This document shows positions 8,618 through 15,099 of a stretch of 31,267 bases of DNA, piece by piece. The notes beneath the pieces are model-generated. The model did not search any database and was not told where the DNA came from. It was given only the letters and a program-made list of their open reading frames with translations. The DNA is from JBGLNJ01 sp964353405 (GTDB lineage: Bacteria > Chloroflexota > Anaerolineae > Fen-1058). Position numbers and translations under genes: made by a program. Where the stretch lies: contig CAYGWJ010000218.1 in assembly GCA_964353405.1 (NCBI GenBank), forward strand, positions 1 through 31,267. Reading direction: 5' to 3'. Each line of letters opens with the position of its first letter. The first letter of the stretch is position 1.

Positions 8618-8709
8618 ACGACCTCCGAGGATAGTCCTTCTTACCGCCAACAAGGACACCAAGATTTTATAGTACGACTCTCCCGGCTTGAGCGGGAATT
8701 CAACGCTAG

Positions 8710-8873
8710 AGTGCAGCCTTCAGGCTGTTTTCTCAAGGCATATACTGAGCAGAAGTGAATTCAGTGCAAACAGAGTCAAGGCTTTAGTCGGACATCAGCG
8801 GCAAAAACCGGAGCCGCGATTCCAATACACTCTACGACTTCCGAGCAGTATATCGCAGGCTGAAGCCAGCACT
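8710..8873. repeat. MITE-like element with imperfect terminal inverted repeats
   Basis: The ends 8710-8726 and 8857-8873 are inverted copies matching at 14 of 17 positions (each reads AGTGC then a GCCTTCAGGC-like core). The inward flanks (ATATACTG... on both arms) also pair imperfectly. The 164-bp interior has no convincing coding frame. It occupies most of the 370-bp gap between the PHP gene and the ABC ATPase gene. It may be a small non-autonomous element or dispersed intergenic repeat. No target-site duplication was identified. Confidence 0.4.
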
Positions 8874-8945
8874 TCCATGAGAATTGCCGTTTGATCCGGT
8901 AGGCCAAGTTCCTTTGTATCTTGGCGACTTGGGTGAGACGACAAA

Positions 8946-8969
8946 ACCGGACACTTGCCAGTGTCCGGT
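8946..8969 (-). terminator. Intrinsic terminator of the ABC-importer operon
   Basis: A perfect 10-bp stem (ACCGGACACT and its complement, 8946-8955 with 8960-8969) with a 4-nt loop. On the minus strand it is followed by TTTTGT. It lies 21 nt beyond the stop of the ATPase gene. Stem, tight loop and U-tract on the correct strand make this the clearest terminator in the window. Confidence 0.8.
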
Positions 8970-8989
8970 CATCGGAGCCAGATAGTCCG

Positions 8990-10066
8990 TCAGGCGGCAG
9001 GCGTCTGATCCAGCACCAGCACGGCTTCCGCCGAGAACGTGATCTGGGTCTTGTCGCCGAGCTTGGGCAGTTCCAGGAACGGATTGTTGAACGTGTCCAT
9101 GTAGAGGGTTTGTTCACCCGCCTTGACCTGGATGCGGACAATCGAGCCGAGGAAGGTGATATTCTCCACGGCGCAGTCCAACACGTTGGCTTTCGCGCCG
9201 TCGGCGGCAAAGCCGAGCCGCTCGGGCCGCAGCGAAATGGTCGTCGCTTCACCGGAGCGCACGGTGTCCAGTTTCTGCGCGGTGTGAACTTGCTGCCCGG
9301 CCAACGTCAGCAGGCCGGCGGCTGCATCACGGACTTGTGCTTTGACGGCGTTCAGTGTCCCGACAAAGTGCGCCACGAAATCCGTATTGGGAAAGTTGTA
9401 AATCTCGAACGGCGTACCCACCTGTTCCATACGGCCTTCGTTCATCACCACGATGCGGTCAGAGATGGACAGCGCTTCTTCCTGGTCGTGCGTCACGTAA
9501 ATCGCCGTGATGCCAAGCTGCTGCTGGATGGAGCGGATTTCGGCGCGCAGCGACACGCGAATCTTGGCGTCGAGCGCCGAGAGCGGCTCGTCGAGCAGCA
9601 GCACTTGCGGACGAATCGCCAGCGCGCGAGCCAGCGCCACGCGCTGCTGCTGGCCGCCAGACAGTTGATACGGGTAGCGGTCGCCCAACCCCGGCATGTG
9701 GATGAGCTTGAGCATTTCGTCCACGCGCTGCTTGATTTCCTCGGGCGGCTTTTTGGCCAGCTTGAGTCCAAAGCCAATGTTGCCCGCCACGGTCATATTG
9801 GGGAACAGCGCGTAGGCTTGAAACACCATGCCCACGTTGCGTTTGTTCGGCGGCTGGCTGGTGATGTCCGTGCCGTTCATCAGGACGGTGCCCGTGGTCG
9901 GCGTCTCGAACCCGGCCACCATCCGCAGCGTGGTGGTCTTGCCGCAGCCGCTCGGCCCCAGGAACGACACCAACTCTCCCTTTTGCACCTGGAGGTCGAA
10001 CTCTTTGACCGCCGCCGCCCCCTGGCTAAAGCTCTTGGTTACGTTGTTAATTTCTAGGAATGCCAT
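8990..10066 (-). CDS. ABC transporter ATP-binding protein (PotA/FbpC/UgpC-like, with TOBE domain)
   Basis: A 358-residue importer ATPase. Walker A GPSGCGKT is at 37-44, the Q-loop glutamine at 83 (VFQAYALFP), signature LSGGQQQ at 135-141, Walker B VLLLDEP at 155-161 with catalytic E160, and switch H193 in VTHDQEE. A C-terminal regulatory TOBE-type region of about 110 residues (ISLRPERLGF) follows. It powers the two permeases encoded just upstream. The ATG at 10066 has GAGGT 6 nt upstream and starts 15 bp after the second permease. It resembles ATPases for polyamines, iron, 2-aminoethylphosphonate or sugar phosphates, and sequence alone cannot choose between them. It is the last gene before the terminator. 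Confidence 0.95.
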   Translation of the reverse strand: MAFLEINNVTKSFSQGAAAVKEFDLQVQKGELVSFLGPSGCGKTTTLRMVAGFETPTTGTVLMNGTDITSQPPNKRNVGMVFQAYALFPNMTVAGNIGFGLKLAKKPPEEIKQRVDEMLKLIHMPGLGDRYPYQLSGGQQQRVALARALAIRPQVLLLDEPLSALDAKIRVSLRAEIRSIQQQLGITAIYVTHDQEEALSISDRIVVMNEGRMEQVGTPFEIYNFPNTDFVAHFVGTLNAVKAQVRDAAAGLLTLAGQQVHTAQKLDTVRSGEATTISLRPERLGFAADGAKANVLDCAVENITFLGSIVRIQVKAGEQTLYMDTFNNPFLELPKLGDKTQITFSAEAVLVLDQTPAA

Positions 10067-10081
10067 GCTTACCTCGTGATA

Positions 10082-10867
10082 TTAGCGCGCGCCGGCAAGA
10101 TTGGCTTCGCCGCCCTTGCCTCGGCCCACGTATTGAATGATGCCAATCGAGCCCCACGACAGCGCAAAGCTGATGAGGGCCAGCGCCGCCGGCTCATAGG
10201 CCCGCTGGGCGCCCAGAAACTCCATGTAAGGGCCAAAGGCCGGCCTGCTGAGCAGAGAGGCAAACGTGAACTCGCCGATCACGATGGCGAACGTCAGGAA
10301 AACGCCGCTCAGCAGCGCCACACGCAGGTTGGGAAAGATTACCTGGAAGAGAATGGTCGGCCAGCCCGCTCCCAAGCTCTGCGCGGCTTCCGTCAGCGTG
10401 CGGACGTCAATCGCCCGCAGCCCCGCGTCCACCGCGCGGAACATGTAAGGGAACGAAAGGATCGTATAGCCTGCAATCAGGAGAATCGGGCTGTTGACCA
10501 GCGGCAGCGGATCGCAGCAGTACAGCCGGATCATCCCGAACGTGAGCACCACCGCCGGGACGACAAACGGCATCAGCGTGACGAACTCGACTGCCGGACG
10601 CCAGTTCGGCAGTCGCAAGTGCACCCAGTAGGTCGTCGGCACGATCAGTAACAGGCTGACGACCATCGTCAGCAGCGACCAGAGCAGCGAAGAGCCAAAG
10701 TTGGTATAGAACTCGGGGTCGCTGAAAACAAAGCGGTACGCCGCGAGGCTCGGATAGACGTCCTTTTGGGCGCGCAGCGAAAAGTCCAGCGTCGCCACCA
10801 GCGGCACGAAAAAGTAGAGGATCCCCAGGATAAAGATGATCCAGGCCCAGATGTTTGTCTTTTTCAT
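10082..10867 (-). CDS. ABC transporter permease 2 (PotC/PhnV-type)
   Basis: A 261-residue inner-membrane permease with about six hydrophobic segments. The first (IWAWIIFILGILYFFVPLVA) directly follows MKKTN. The EAA coupling loop LTEAAQSLGAGW...VIFPNL, which docks on the ATPase, lies at about residues 155-180. The ATG at 10867 overlaps the stop of the preceding permease as ATGA and has GAGGTGG upstream. A longer in-frame reading back to 11149 merely shadows the upstream gene and is Arg/His-rich nonsense. With permease 1 it forms the heterodimeric channel. Confidence 0.93.
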   Translation of the reverse strand: MKKTNIWAWIIFILGILYFFVPLVATLDFSLRAQKDVYPSLAAYRFVFSDPEFYTNFGSSLLWSLLTMVVSLLLIVPTTYWVHLRLPNWRPAVEFVTLMPFVVPAVVLTFGMIRLYCCDPLPLVNSPILLIAGYTILSFPYMFRAVDAGLRAIDVRTLTEAAQSLGAGWPTILFQVIFPNLRVALLSGVFLTFAIVIGEFTFASLLSRPAFGPYMEFLGAQRAYEPAALALISFALSWGSIGIIQYVGRGKGGEANLAGAR

Positions 10868-11775
10868 CGCATCCACCTCGCCGCTCTTCTCTGCATCCAG
10901 GAATATCCGAGCATGCACAGCCCCATGATGACGACCATGCCGAGTGCCAGCGCGTTGCCCAGGCCGGGGTTGAACAGAACGTCGCCTTGGATCTGCCCGC
11001 CGATGACGATGGTCACGAGGTTGATGAAACTGCCTGAAAAGGCATAGGCAGTGGCATAAGCGCCGAAAGCGTTGCCGAACAGCAGAATCGTCGTGCCCAG
11101 CAGCGTCGGCAAGAGGATGGGCAGAGCCACGTAGCGCCAGTATTGCCAATCAGTAGCGCCCAGGTTCTCACACGCTTCTTTCCACTCCCGCCGGAGGCCA
11201 TCCAGCGCCGGGGCCATGATGAGGACCATCAGCGGGAACTGGAAATACATGTACACGATGGACAGTCCCCAGATGTTATAGATGGAAAACCCCTGCTGGT
11301 GAATGTCCACGCCGGAAATGCTTTCGATAGCGCGAGTGATCAGCCCCGTGTTGCCGATGGTGGCGATAAAGGCGAACGCCAGCGGGACCCCGGCAAAGTT
11401 GGACGCCACGCCGGAAAAGGTCACCAGGAGGGTGCGCAGCGATTTGGGCAGGCCGCCCAAAATCACCGCATACGCCAGCAAAAAGCCGAATAGCGCCCCG
11501 CCGATGGCCGTGATGGCGCTGATGCTGAGGCTGGCCTGGTAAGCCGAGCGCAGGTCTTTGCGGGCAACCACATCTATGATGTTCTGGAATGTGAATCCCC
11601 CGTCTAGGCTTTTAAAACTGTTGACGACGATCGAGGCCGAAGGCAGCAGCAAAAAGGCAATGGCGAACAAAAAGAAGGGCACCAGGCCCAGCCAGTCCCA
11701 GGAAAATTTTTGGGAGGGGGGACGCGCCAGAGGCGCGTCCCCTGTCCCAAGCTTGACGCTTGGTGTTTGAGACAT
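10864..11775 (-). CDS. ABC transporter permease 1 (PotB/PhnU-type)
   Basis: From the ATG at 11775 (AGGAGA about 9 nt upstream, overlapping the stop of the binding-protein gene) this is 303 residues. Six or so membrane segments start at WLGLVPFFLFAIAFLLL (about residue 30). The EAA loop WKEACENLGATDW...VALPIL is at about 205-230. The first 25 residues (KLGTGDAPLARPPSQ) are not typical of the family and are encoded by a strong GC-rich palindrome, described separately. That extension may be repeat-derived. The gene is 11 bp from the binding protein and overlaps permease 2 by four bases (ATGA), so all are translated from one message. Confidence 0.93.
   Translation of the reverse strand: MSQTPSVKLGTGDAPLARPPSQKFSWDWLGLVPFFLFAIAFLLLPSASIVVNSFKSLDGGFTFQNIIDVVARKDLRSAYQASLSISAITAIGGALFGFLLAYAVILGGLPKSLRTLLVTFSGVASNFAGVPLAFAFIATIGNTGLITRAIESISGVDIHQQGFSIYNIWGLSIVYMYFQFPLMVLIMAPALDGLRREWKEACENLGATDWQYWRYVALPILLPTLLGTTILLFGNAFGAYATAYAFSGSFINLVTIVIGGQIQGDVLFNPGLGNALALGMVVIMGLCMLGYSWMQRRAARWMR
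11718..11742. repeat. GC-rich palindrome within the permease-1 coding start
   Basis: Perfect 11-bp stem (GGGGACGCGCC with its complement) and 3-nt loop, lying 33-57 nt downstream of the permease ATG. It encodes the family-atypical N-terminal residues. In mRNA this hairpin could slow translation or protect the upstream binding-protein message, giving the usual excess of binding protein over permease. That is inference. Confidence 0.6.
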
Positions 11776-11786
11776 GCGAACGTCTC

Positions 11787-12959
11787 CTATTCGCCGAGAA
11801 CGACCTTGCGCCAATTCTCGGTGATGTATGTCTTGGACGCCGTGAGATCGGCCAACGTCGGGAAGATGGCCGCTTTGTAGGATTCCGCTGGCGGCAGCTT
11901 GGCGGCCAGGTCAGCCGGGATCTTGTTCCTGGCAGCCAGGTCGTTGTAGCGGATCGGGTGAGCATAGCCCTTGAGGTACATGATCTGGCCTTCGTCGGAA
12001 AAGACGTGCTCCCACCACAGCCGCGCCGCGAACGGGTGCGGAGCGTAGGCGCTGATGGCGCCGGCATAAGGCCCGGCGATCAGGCCCGTCTTGGGCACGA
12101 CCACAGCTATCTCGGGATTGCCCTTGAGCGTGTCCCGGTCAGCCAGGGCCAAATAGTCCCAGTGCAAGAGGATGGGCGTCTCGCCCTTGGCCAGCGTGCC
12201 GGCGCTGCCGATGACGGGCACAAAGTTGCCGGCCTTGTTCACTGCGGCCCAGAATTTGAGGCCTTCCTCGGCGGCTGCCTGGTCGGCCTTGCCGGTCTTG
12301 GAGATGCCGGCCGCCCAAACAGACATGACCGCCTCGTTGGACTTGAGCACGTCGCCGGCCATCGCGATCTGGCCCTTGTATTCAGGCTTGAGCAGGTCGG
12401 GCCAGTCCTGTGGGATGTTTTTGATCTGAGCCTTGCTGACCTCAAAGCTCAGCACGCCATAGTACTCGGCGAACCAAAAGCCTTCGGGGTCTTTGAGTGT
12501 GATCGTGTCCCAGGTCGCCACTTTGTAGGCGGCGAACAGGCCTTCCTTCTTGGACGACTCGGTATAGCCGATGCCGACGTCCACCACATCCGGCGCTTGC
12601 GGCCCCTTGTTGCCCTTGTTCGCCCGGATGGCTTCCAGCTCGTCGGATGAACCGGCGTCCGGGTTCAGCTCGTTGATCTTGATGCCGTATTTCGTCTTGA
12701 AGGTATCCAGGAGCTCGCCATAGTTGGCCCAGTCGTGCGGCAGGGCGATGGTCGTCAGGTTGCCTTCCTTCTTGGCCTCTGCAAGCAGCGTGTCCATGGG
12801 GATGGTGTTGGCGCTCTTGAGCAGCTCTTCGGCCTTGGGCGCGGGCGCGGCCGGCGTCCCGCAAGCGGCCAGGAACGCGCCAGCCCCGGCGGCGGCGCCC
12901 AACTTGAGCACTTGGCGGCGGCTCATCTTGCCCGTCAGGAACGAATCATTCTGCGACAT
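11787..12959 (-). CDS. ABC transporter substrate-binding lipoprotein (family 1/PotD-like), Tat signal
   Basis: From the ATG at 12959 (GGAGGAGA 5 nt upstream) the protein has 390 residues. The leader reads KMSRRQVLKLGAAAGAGAFLAACG: twin arginines R14-R15 fit Tat export, and LAAC (30-33) is a lipobox, so C33 should be acylated and anchored outside the membrane. The mature part resembles periplasmic binding proteins for iron, polyamine or 2-aminoethylphosphonate-type importers (DVVDVGIGY, FEVSKAQIKNIPQDWPDLL, ISAYAPHPFAARLWWEHVFS). It is the first gene of the four-gene importer operon and defines its ligand, which is not recognisable here. A GTG/ATG-type extension to 13019 is rejected because the ribosome-binding site and signal peptide fit 12959. 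Confidence 0.93.
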   Translation of the reverse strand: MSQNDSFLTGKMSRRQVLKLGAAAGAGAFLAACGTPAAPAPKAEELLKSANTIPMDTLLAEAKKEGNLTTIALPHDWANYGELLDTFKTKYGIKINELNPDAGSSDELEAIRANKGNKGPQAPDVVDVGIGYTESSKKEGLFAAYKVATWDTITLKDPEGFWFAEYYGVLSFEVSKAQIKNIPQDWPDLLKPEYKGQIAMAGDVLKSNEAVMSVWAAGISKTGKADQAAAEEGLKFWAAVNKAGNFVPVIGSAGTLAKGETPILLHWDYLALADRDTLKGNPEIAVVVPKTGLIAGPYAGAISAYAPHPFAARLWWEHVFSDEGQIMYLKGYAHPIRYNDLAARNKIPADLAAKLPPAESYKAAIFPTLADLTASKTYITENWRKVVLGE

Positions 12960-13175
12960 ATTCTCCTCCATGAGATTGGGTCTGATTACGCAATCGGATA
13001 AGATAGACGGCTGACGCAAAAATTAGGGTCTTTTTCACCTCCTCCTTGAACAAAGGTGAGCCATGCTCCCATCCGACAAGTTCGGCGCTCGCAACATTGC
13101 GCGCGGCGGCCTGACCTGTCACACCGTGCTGGTGGCTCTTTTAAAGTAGGTCCTGAACTAGACTCGAGTCTCCTC

Positions 13176-13191
13176 CGCTTGCGTTCAAGCG
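13176..13191. other. Small hairpin in the ABC-operon leader
   Basis: CGCTTG-CGTT-CAAGCG: a perfect 6-bp stem with a 4-nt loop in the untranslated region upstream of the binding-protein gene. It lies between the larger structured element and the gene. Confidence 0.45.
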
Positions 13192-13233
13192 AATCGTCGG
13201 CCATGACTTGCGGGCTGAGGCGCTATGCAATCA

Positions 13234-13294
13234 GAAGGGGAGGGAAGCCTGTGCGCCTCGGAAACGAGGCGGGGGTTGGCGCTGATTCCCCTTC
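13234..13294. ncRNA. Strongly structured 61-nt element in the ABC-operon leader (unassigned RNA motif)
   Basis: An outer stem of 8 bp (GAAGGGGA 13234-13241 with TCCCCTTC 13287-13294) encloses an inner 7-bp stem (CGCCTCG with CGAGGCG, 13254-13271). On the plus strand the inner loop is GAAA, a GNRA-type tetraloop. On the minus strand, the strand of the operon leader, it is TTTC. GCC/GGC pairs extend the inner helix. It lies about 275 nt upstream of the binding-protein ATG inside the predicted leader. It could be a cis-regulatory RNA of the importer or a small plus-strand RNA. I do not recognise a known riboswitch class. Confidence 0.45.
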
Positions 13295-13334
13295 ACGTCC
13301 AGTGGTCCTCCAACACTTACATTTTTTCAAGTTG

Positions 13335-13354
13335 CCCCTGGGATTTCCCAGGGG
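13335..13354. promoter_or_regulatory. 5'-terminal hairpin/palindrome immediately after the ABC-operon promoter
   Basis: CCCCTGGG (13335-13342), a 4-nt loop, and CCCAGGGG (13347-13354). The expected transcription start is near 13357, so the leader begins with this hairpin. It may stabilise the mRNA 5' end. As DNA, the palindrome sits where a repressor would bind. Both readings are inference. Confidence 0.5.
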
Positions 13355-13363
13355 TTGCCGTTT

Positions 13364-13393
13364 ATTATAGCACCGTCTTTATCCGCAAGTCAA
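13364..13393 (-). promoter_or_regulatory. Strong sigma-70-type promoter of the ABC-importer operon
   Basis: TTGACT (13393-13388), an 18-bp spacer, and TATAAT (13369-13364), with TG at the extended -10 position. The -35 box is only 26 bp beyond the DUF47 stop. The predicted leader to the binding-protein ATG at 12959 is about 400 nt, unusually long. It holds the structured elements at 13335-13354, 13234-13294 and 13176-13191; no gene was found in it. Confidence 0.7.
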
Positions 13394-13418
13394 TAGCGAG
13401 AAATGACTGTGAGCGCTT

Positions 13419-14048
13419 TCAGGTCATCTTGACGACAATATCGCTGATGATATTGGCGGCCTCGTCGCCTCGGTCGGCGGCGTTGGAAAGGTGACGGTAA
13501 ATCTCGCGCAGCTTGAGCATCTCCACAATGTGCCCGCAATCCGCAGGGCCCTCGAACAGAGCGGCGATGGCCTCGCGATAGACGCTTTCCACGCGGTTCT
13601 CCAGGGCCTTGGCGCGCTGAGCGTGGTCGGTCGCCACGCCGGGGTGATCCTTGAGCCGCTGCATGGCCAGGTGAACTTCTTCCGCCGCGTCGCGGAGCAA
13701 AGAGACCATGCGCTGCAAGTAAGTGTTTGGGGTGACGTGCAGCACGGACATCTCATCTACCGTCGAGTAGGCATAGTCCAGGATGTCGTCAATCGCGCGC
13801 GAGAGCGTAAAAATATCTTCGCGGTCTATCGGCGTGACGAAGGTGCGGTTCAGCTCGTCCACCAGGATGCGGCGCACCTCGTCGGCCTCTTTTTCCATCC
13901 GGCGCACGGCGTCGGCAGAGGCCTCGTCTCCGCTGCGTGTGTACACCAGCAGCGACTCTAGCCCCTTGACGGCAAACTCGGCCTGCTCGATCAACAGCCT
14001 GACAAAGTGGTCCTGGCGCGGCTTGAAGAAATCGCTCAACCAGCTCAT
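13419..14048 (-). CDS. DUF47 family protein (PhoU-like Pit accessory protein)
   Basis: A 209-residue, almost entirely helical protein of the DUF47/PhoU-related family. Its repeated pattern (EKEADEVRRILVDELNRTFVTPIDREDIFTLSRAIDDILDY, shown here only as key pieces: EKEADEV, TPIDREDI, DDILDY) is characteristic. Members pair with PiT phosphate carriers and are thought to modulate them. The start at 14048 overlaps the transporter stop as ATGA, with AGGAGA 6 nt upstream. An ATG at 14054 is an alternative but sits too close to the ribosome-binding site. Cytoplasmic. The overlap implies a fixed stoichiometry with the transporter. Downstream lies the ABC operon's own promoter with no evident terminator between, so read-through is possible. 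Confidence 0.9.
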   Translation of the reverse strand: MSWLSDFFKPRQDHFVRLLIEQAEFAVKGLESLLVYTRSGDEASADAVRRMEKEADEVRRILVDELNRTFVTPIDREDIFTLSRAIDDILDYAYSTVDEMSVLHVTPNTYLQRMVSLLRDAAEEVHLAMQRLKDHPGVATDHAQRAKALENRVESVYREAIAALFEGPADCGHIVEMLKLREIYRHLSNAADRGDEAANIISDIVVKMT

Positions 14049-15049
14049 ACCCATCTCCTCAGAATGACGGCCAGCCCGGCCGCCAAAATTGCTGCAAACG
14101 GAATCGTCGTCAACCACGCGATGACGATTTGCCCGGCGGTGCCCCAGCGGACTTTGGACACACGCTCGGCCGAGCCTACGCCCATGATGGCCGAGCTGAC
14201 GACCTGCGTGGTGCTCACCGGGCCGCCCAAGAGTGCCGCGCTCAAGATCACAGCCGCCGAAGCAACCTGAGTCGTAAAACCGTGCACCGGGCGCACCTTG
14301 AAGAACTTGGATCCCAGCGTCCGGATGAGCCGCCAGCCGCCCGTGGCCGTGCCGGCGGCGATGGCGGCGGCGCAGATCGCAATGACCCACAGCGGCACGT
14401 GGAACGCCGGCAGCGCGCCAGCCGAGACCAGGCCCAGTGTGATGATGCCCATCGTCTTTTGCGCGTCATTCGTGCCGTGCGAAAGCGCCAGCGCGATCGC
14501 GGTGACGATTTGCGCCCGCTTGAAAAAGACGTTGATCTTGGGTGTGGCCCCGCGCGCCAGAAACAGCACGGTTTTCATCACCAGGTACCCGGCGATCAGA
14601 CCGATGAGGGGCGAGATGGCCAGCGCCAGCACCACCTTGCCCAGCCCGGCCAGCTTGACCACGCGCCAGCCGCTTTCCACCACCGCCGCGCCGATGAGGC
14701 CGCCGATGAGCGCGTGCGAGGAGCTGGCCGGGATGCCCAGCCACCACGTGATAATGTTCCACACGATAGAGGCGATGAGCGCGGCCAGCGTGACGGACAG
14801 CTTGACCTGCGTGTCGTTGAGGACTTCGTTGCCGATGGTCGTGGCCACGGCCACGCCGAACAGGAACGGCCCGATGAAATGCGCCACCGCCGTGATGGTG
14901 AGCGCCTGTCGGCCTGAAAGTGCCCGCGAGGCGATCATGGTTGCCACAATGTTCGAGCTGTCGTGAAAGCCATTGAGAAAGTCAAAGACCAGCGCCAGTG
15001 TGATGAGGATCAGAATCGGAATGGGAATGCCCAGCAATTGAATCTCCAT
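14045..15049 (-). CDS. pit: PiT family inorganic phosphate transporter
   Basis: A 334-residue membrane protein with the two inverted-repeat PiT signatures: NGFHDSSNIVAT near residue 26 and LSHGTNDAQKTMG near 190. About ten hydrophobic segments are evident. PiT carriers import phosphate, often as a metal-phosphate complex with protons or as a sodium symport. The GANDVANA-type motif appears in the diverged form GFHDSSN, common in the short prokaryotic subgroup that travels with DUF47 proteins. No clear ribosome-binding site precedes the ATG at 15049. Instead a 13-bp perfect hairpin ends 4 nt before it. The gene overlaps the DUF47 gene and lies 50 bp after the APC permease. Confidence 0.92.
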   Translation of the reverse strand: MEIQLLGIPIPILILITLALVFDFLNGFHDSSNIVATMIASRALSGRQALTITAVAHFIGPFLFGVAVATTIGNEVLNDTQVKLSVTLAALIASIVWNIITWWLGIPASSSHALIGGLIGAAVVESGWRVVKLAGLGKVVLALAISPLIGLIAGYLVMKTVLFLARGATPKINVFFKRAQIVTAIALALSHGTNDAQKTMGIITLGLVSAGALPAFHVPLWVIAICAAAIAAGTATGGWRLIRTLGSKFFKVRPVHGFTTQVASAAVILSAALLGGPVSTTQVVSSAIMGVGSAERVSKVRWGTAGQIVIAWLTTIPFAAILAAGLAVILRRWV

Positions 15050-15053
15050 GAAC

Positions 15054-15089
15054 GCGAGGGCGTTACTTCTGTGCGAGTAACGCCCTCGC
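15054..15089. promoter_or_regulatory. Perfect 13-bp hairpin abutting the PiT start codon
   Basis: GCGAGGGCGTTAC (15054-15066) pairs perfectly with 15077-15089 around a 10-nt loop. It fills the gap between the APC permease stop and the PiT ATG and takes the place of a ribosome-binding site. No U-tract follows, so it is not a standard intrinsic terminator. It may be a translational control hairpin or a palindromic repeat. Confidence 0.6.
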
Positions 15090-15099
15090 CAGATGATGC

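Noticed and set aside
10868..11149. Long N-terminal extension of permease 2
   Set aside because: The translation is Arg/His-rich and runs within permease 1 in another frame; the ATG at 10867 with its ribosome-binding site and ATGA overlap is the real start.
12986..13204. 72-codon minus-strand frame in the ABC-operon leader
   Set aside because: The composition is Arg/Ser-rich with no family match, and it overlaps the structured leader and the ribosome-binding region of the binding-protein gene.
13234..13294. Assignment of the leader element to a known riboswitch (cobalamin, THF, glycine, ykkC were considered)
   Set aside because: I could not find the conserved core of any of these classes, so it is left as an unassigned structured element.
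14049..14390. Long N-terminal extension of the DUF47 protein
   Set aside because: It overlaps the PiT coding sequence in another frame and has nonsense composition; 14048 has an AGGAGA site and ATGA coupling.
15054..15089. Hairpin before PiT as an intrinsic terminator of the APC permease gene
   Set aside because: No U-tract follows the stem on the minus strand; the PiT start codon comes 4 nt later.
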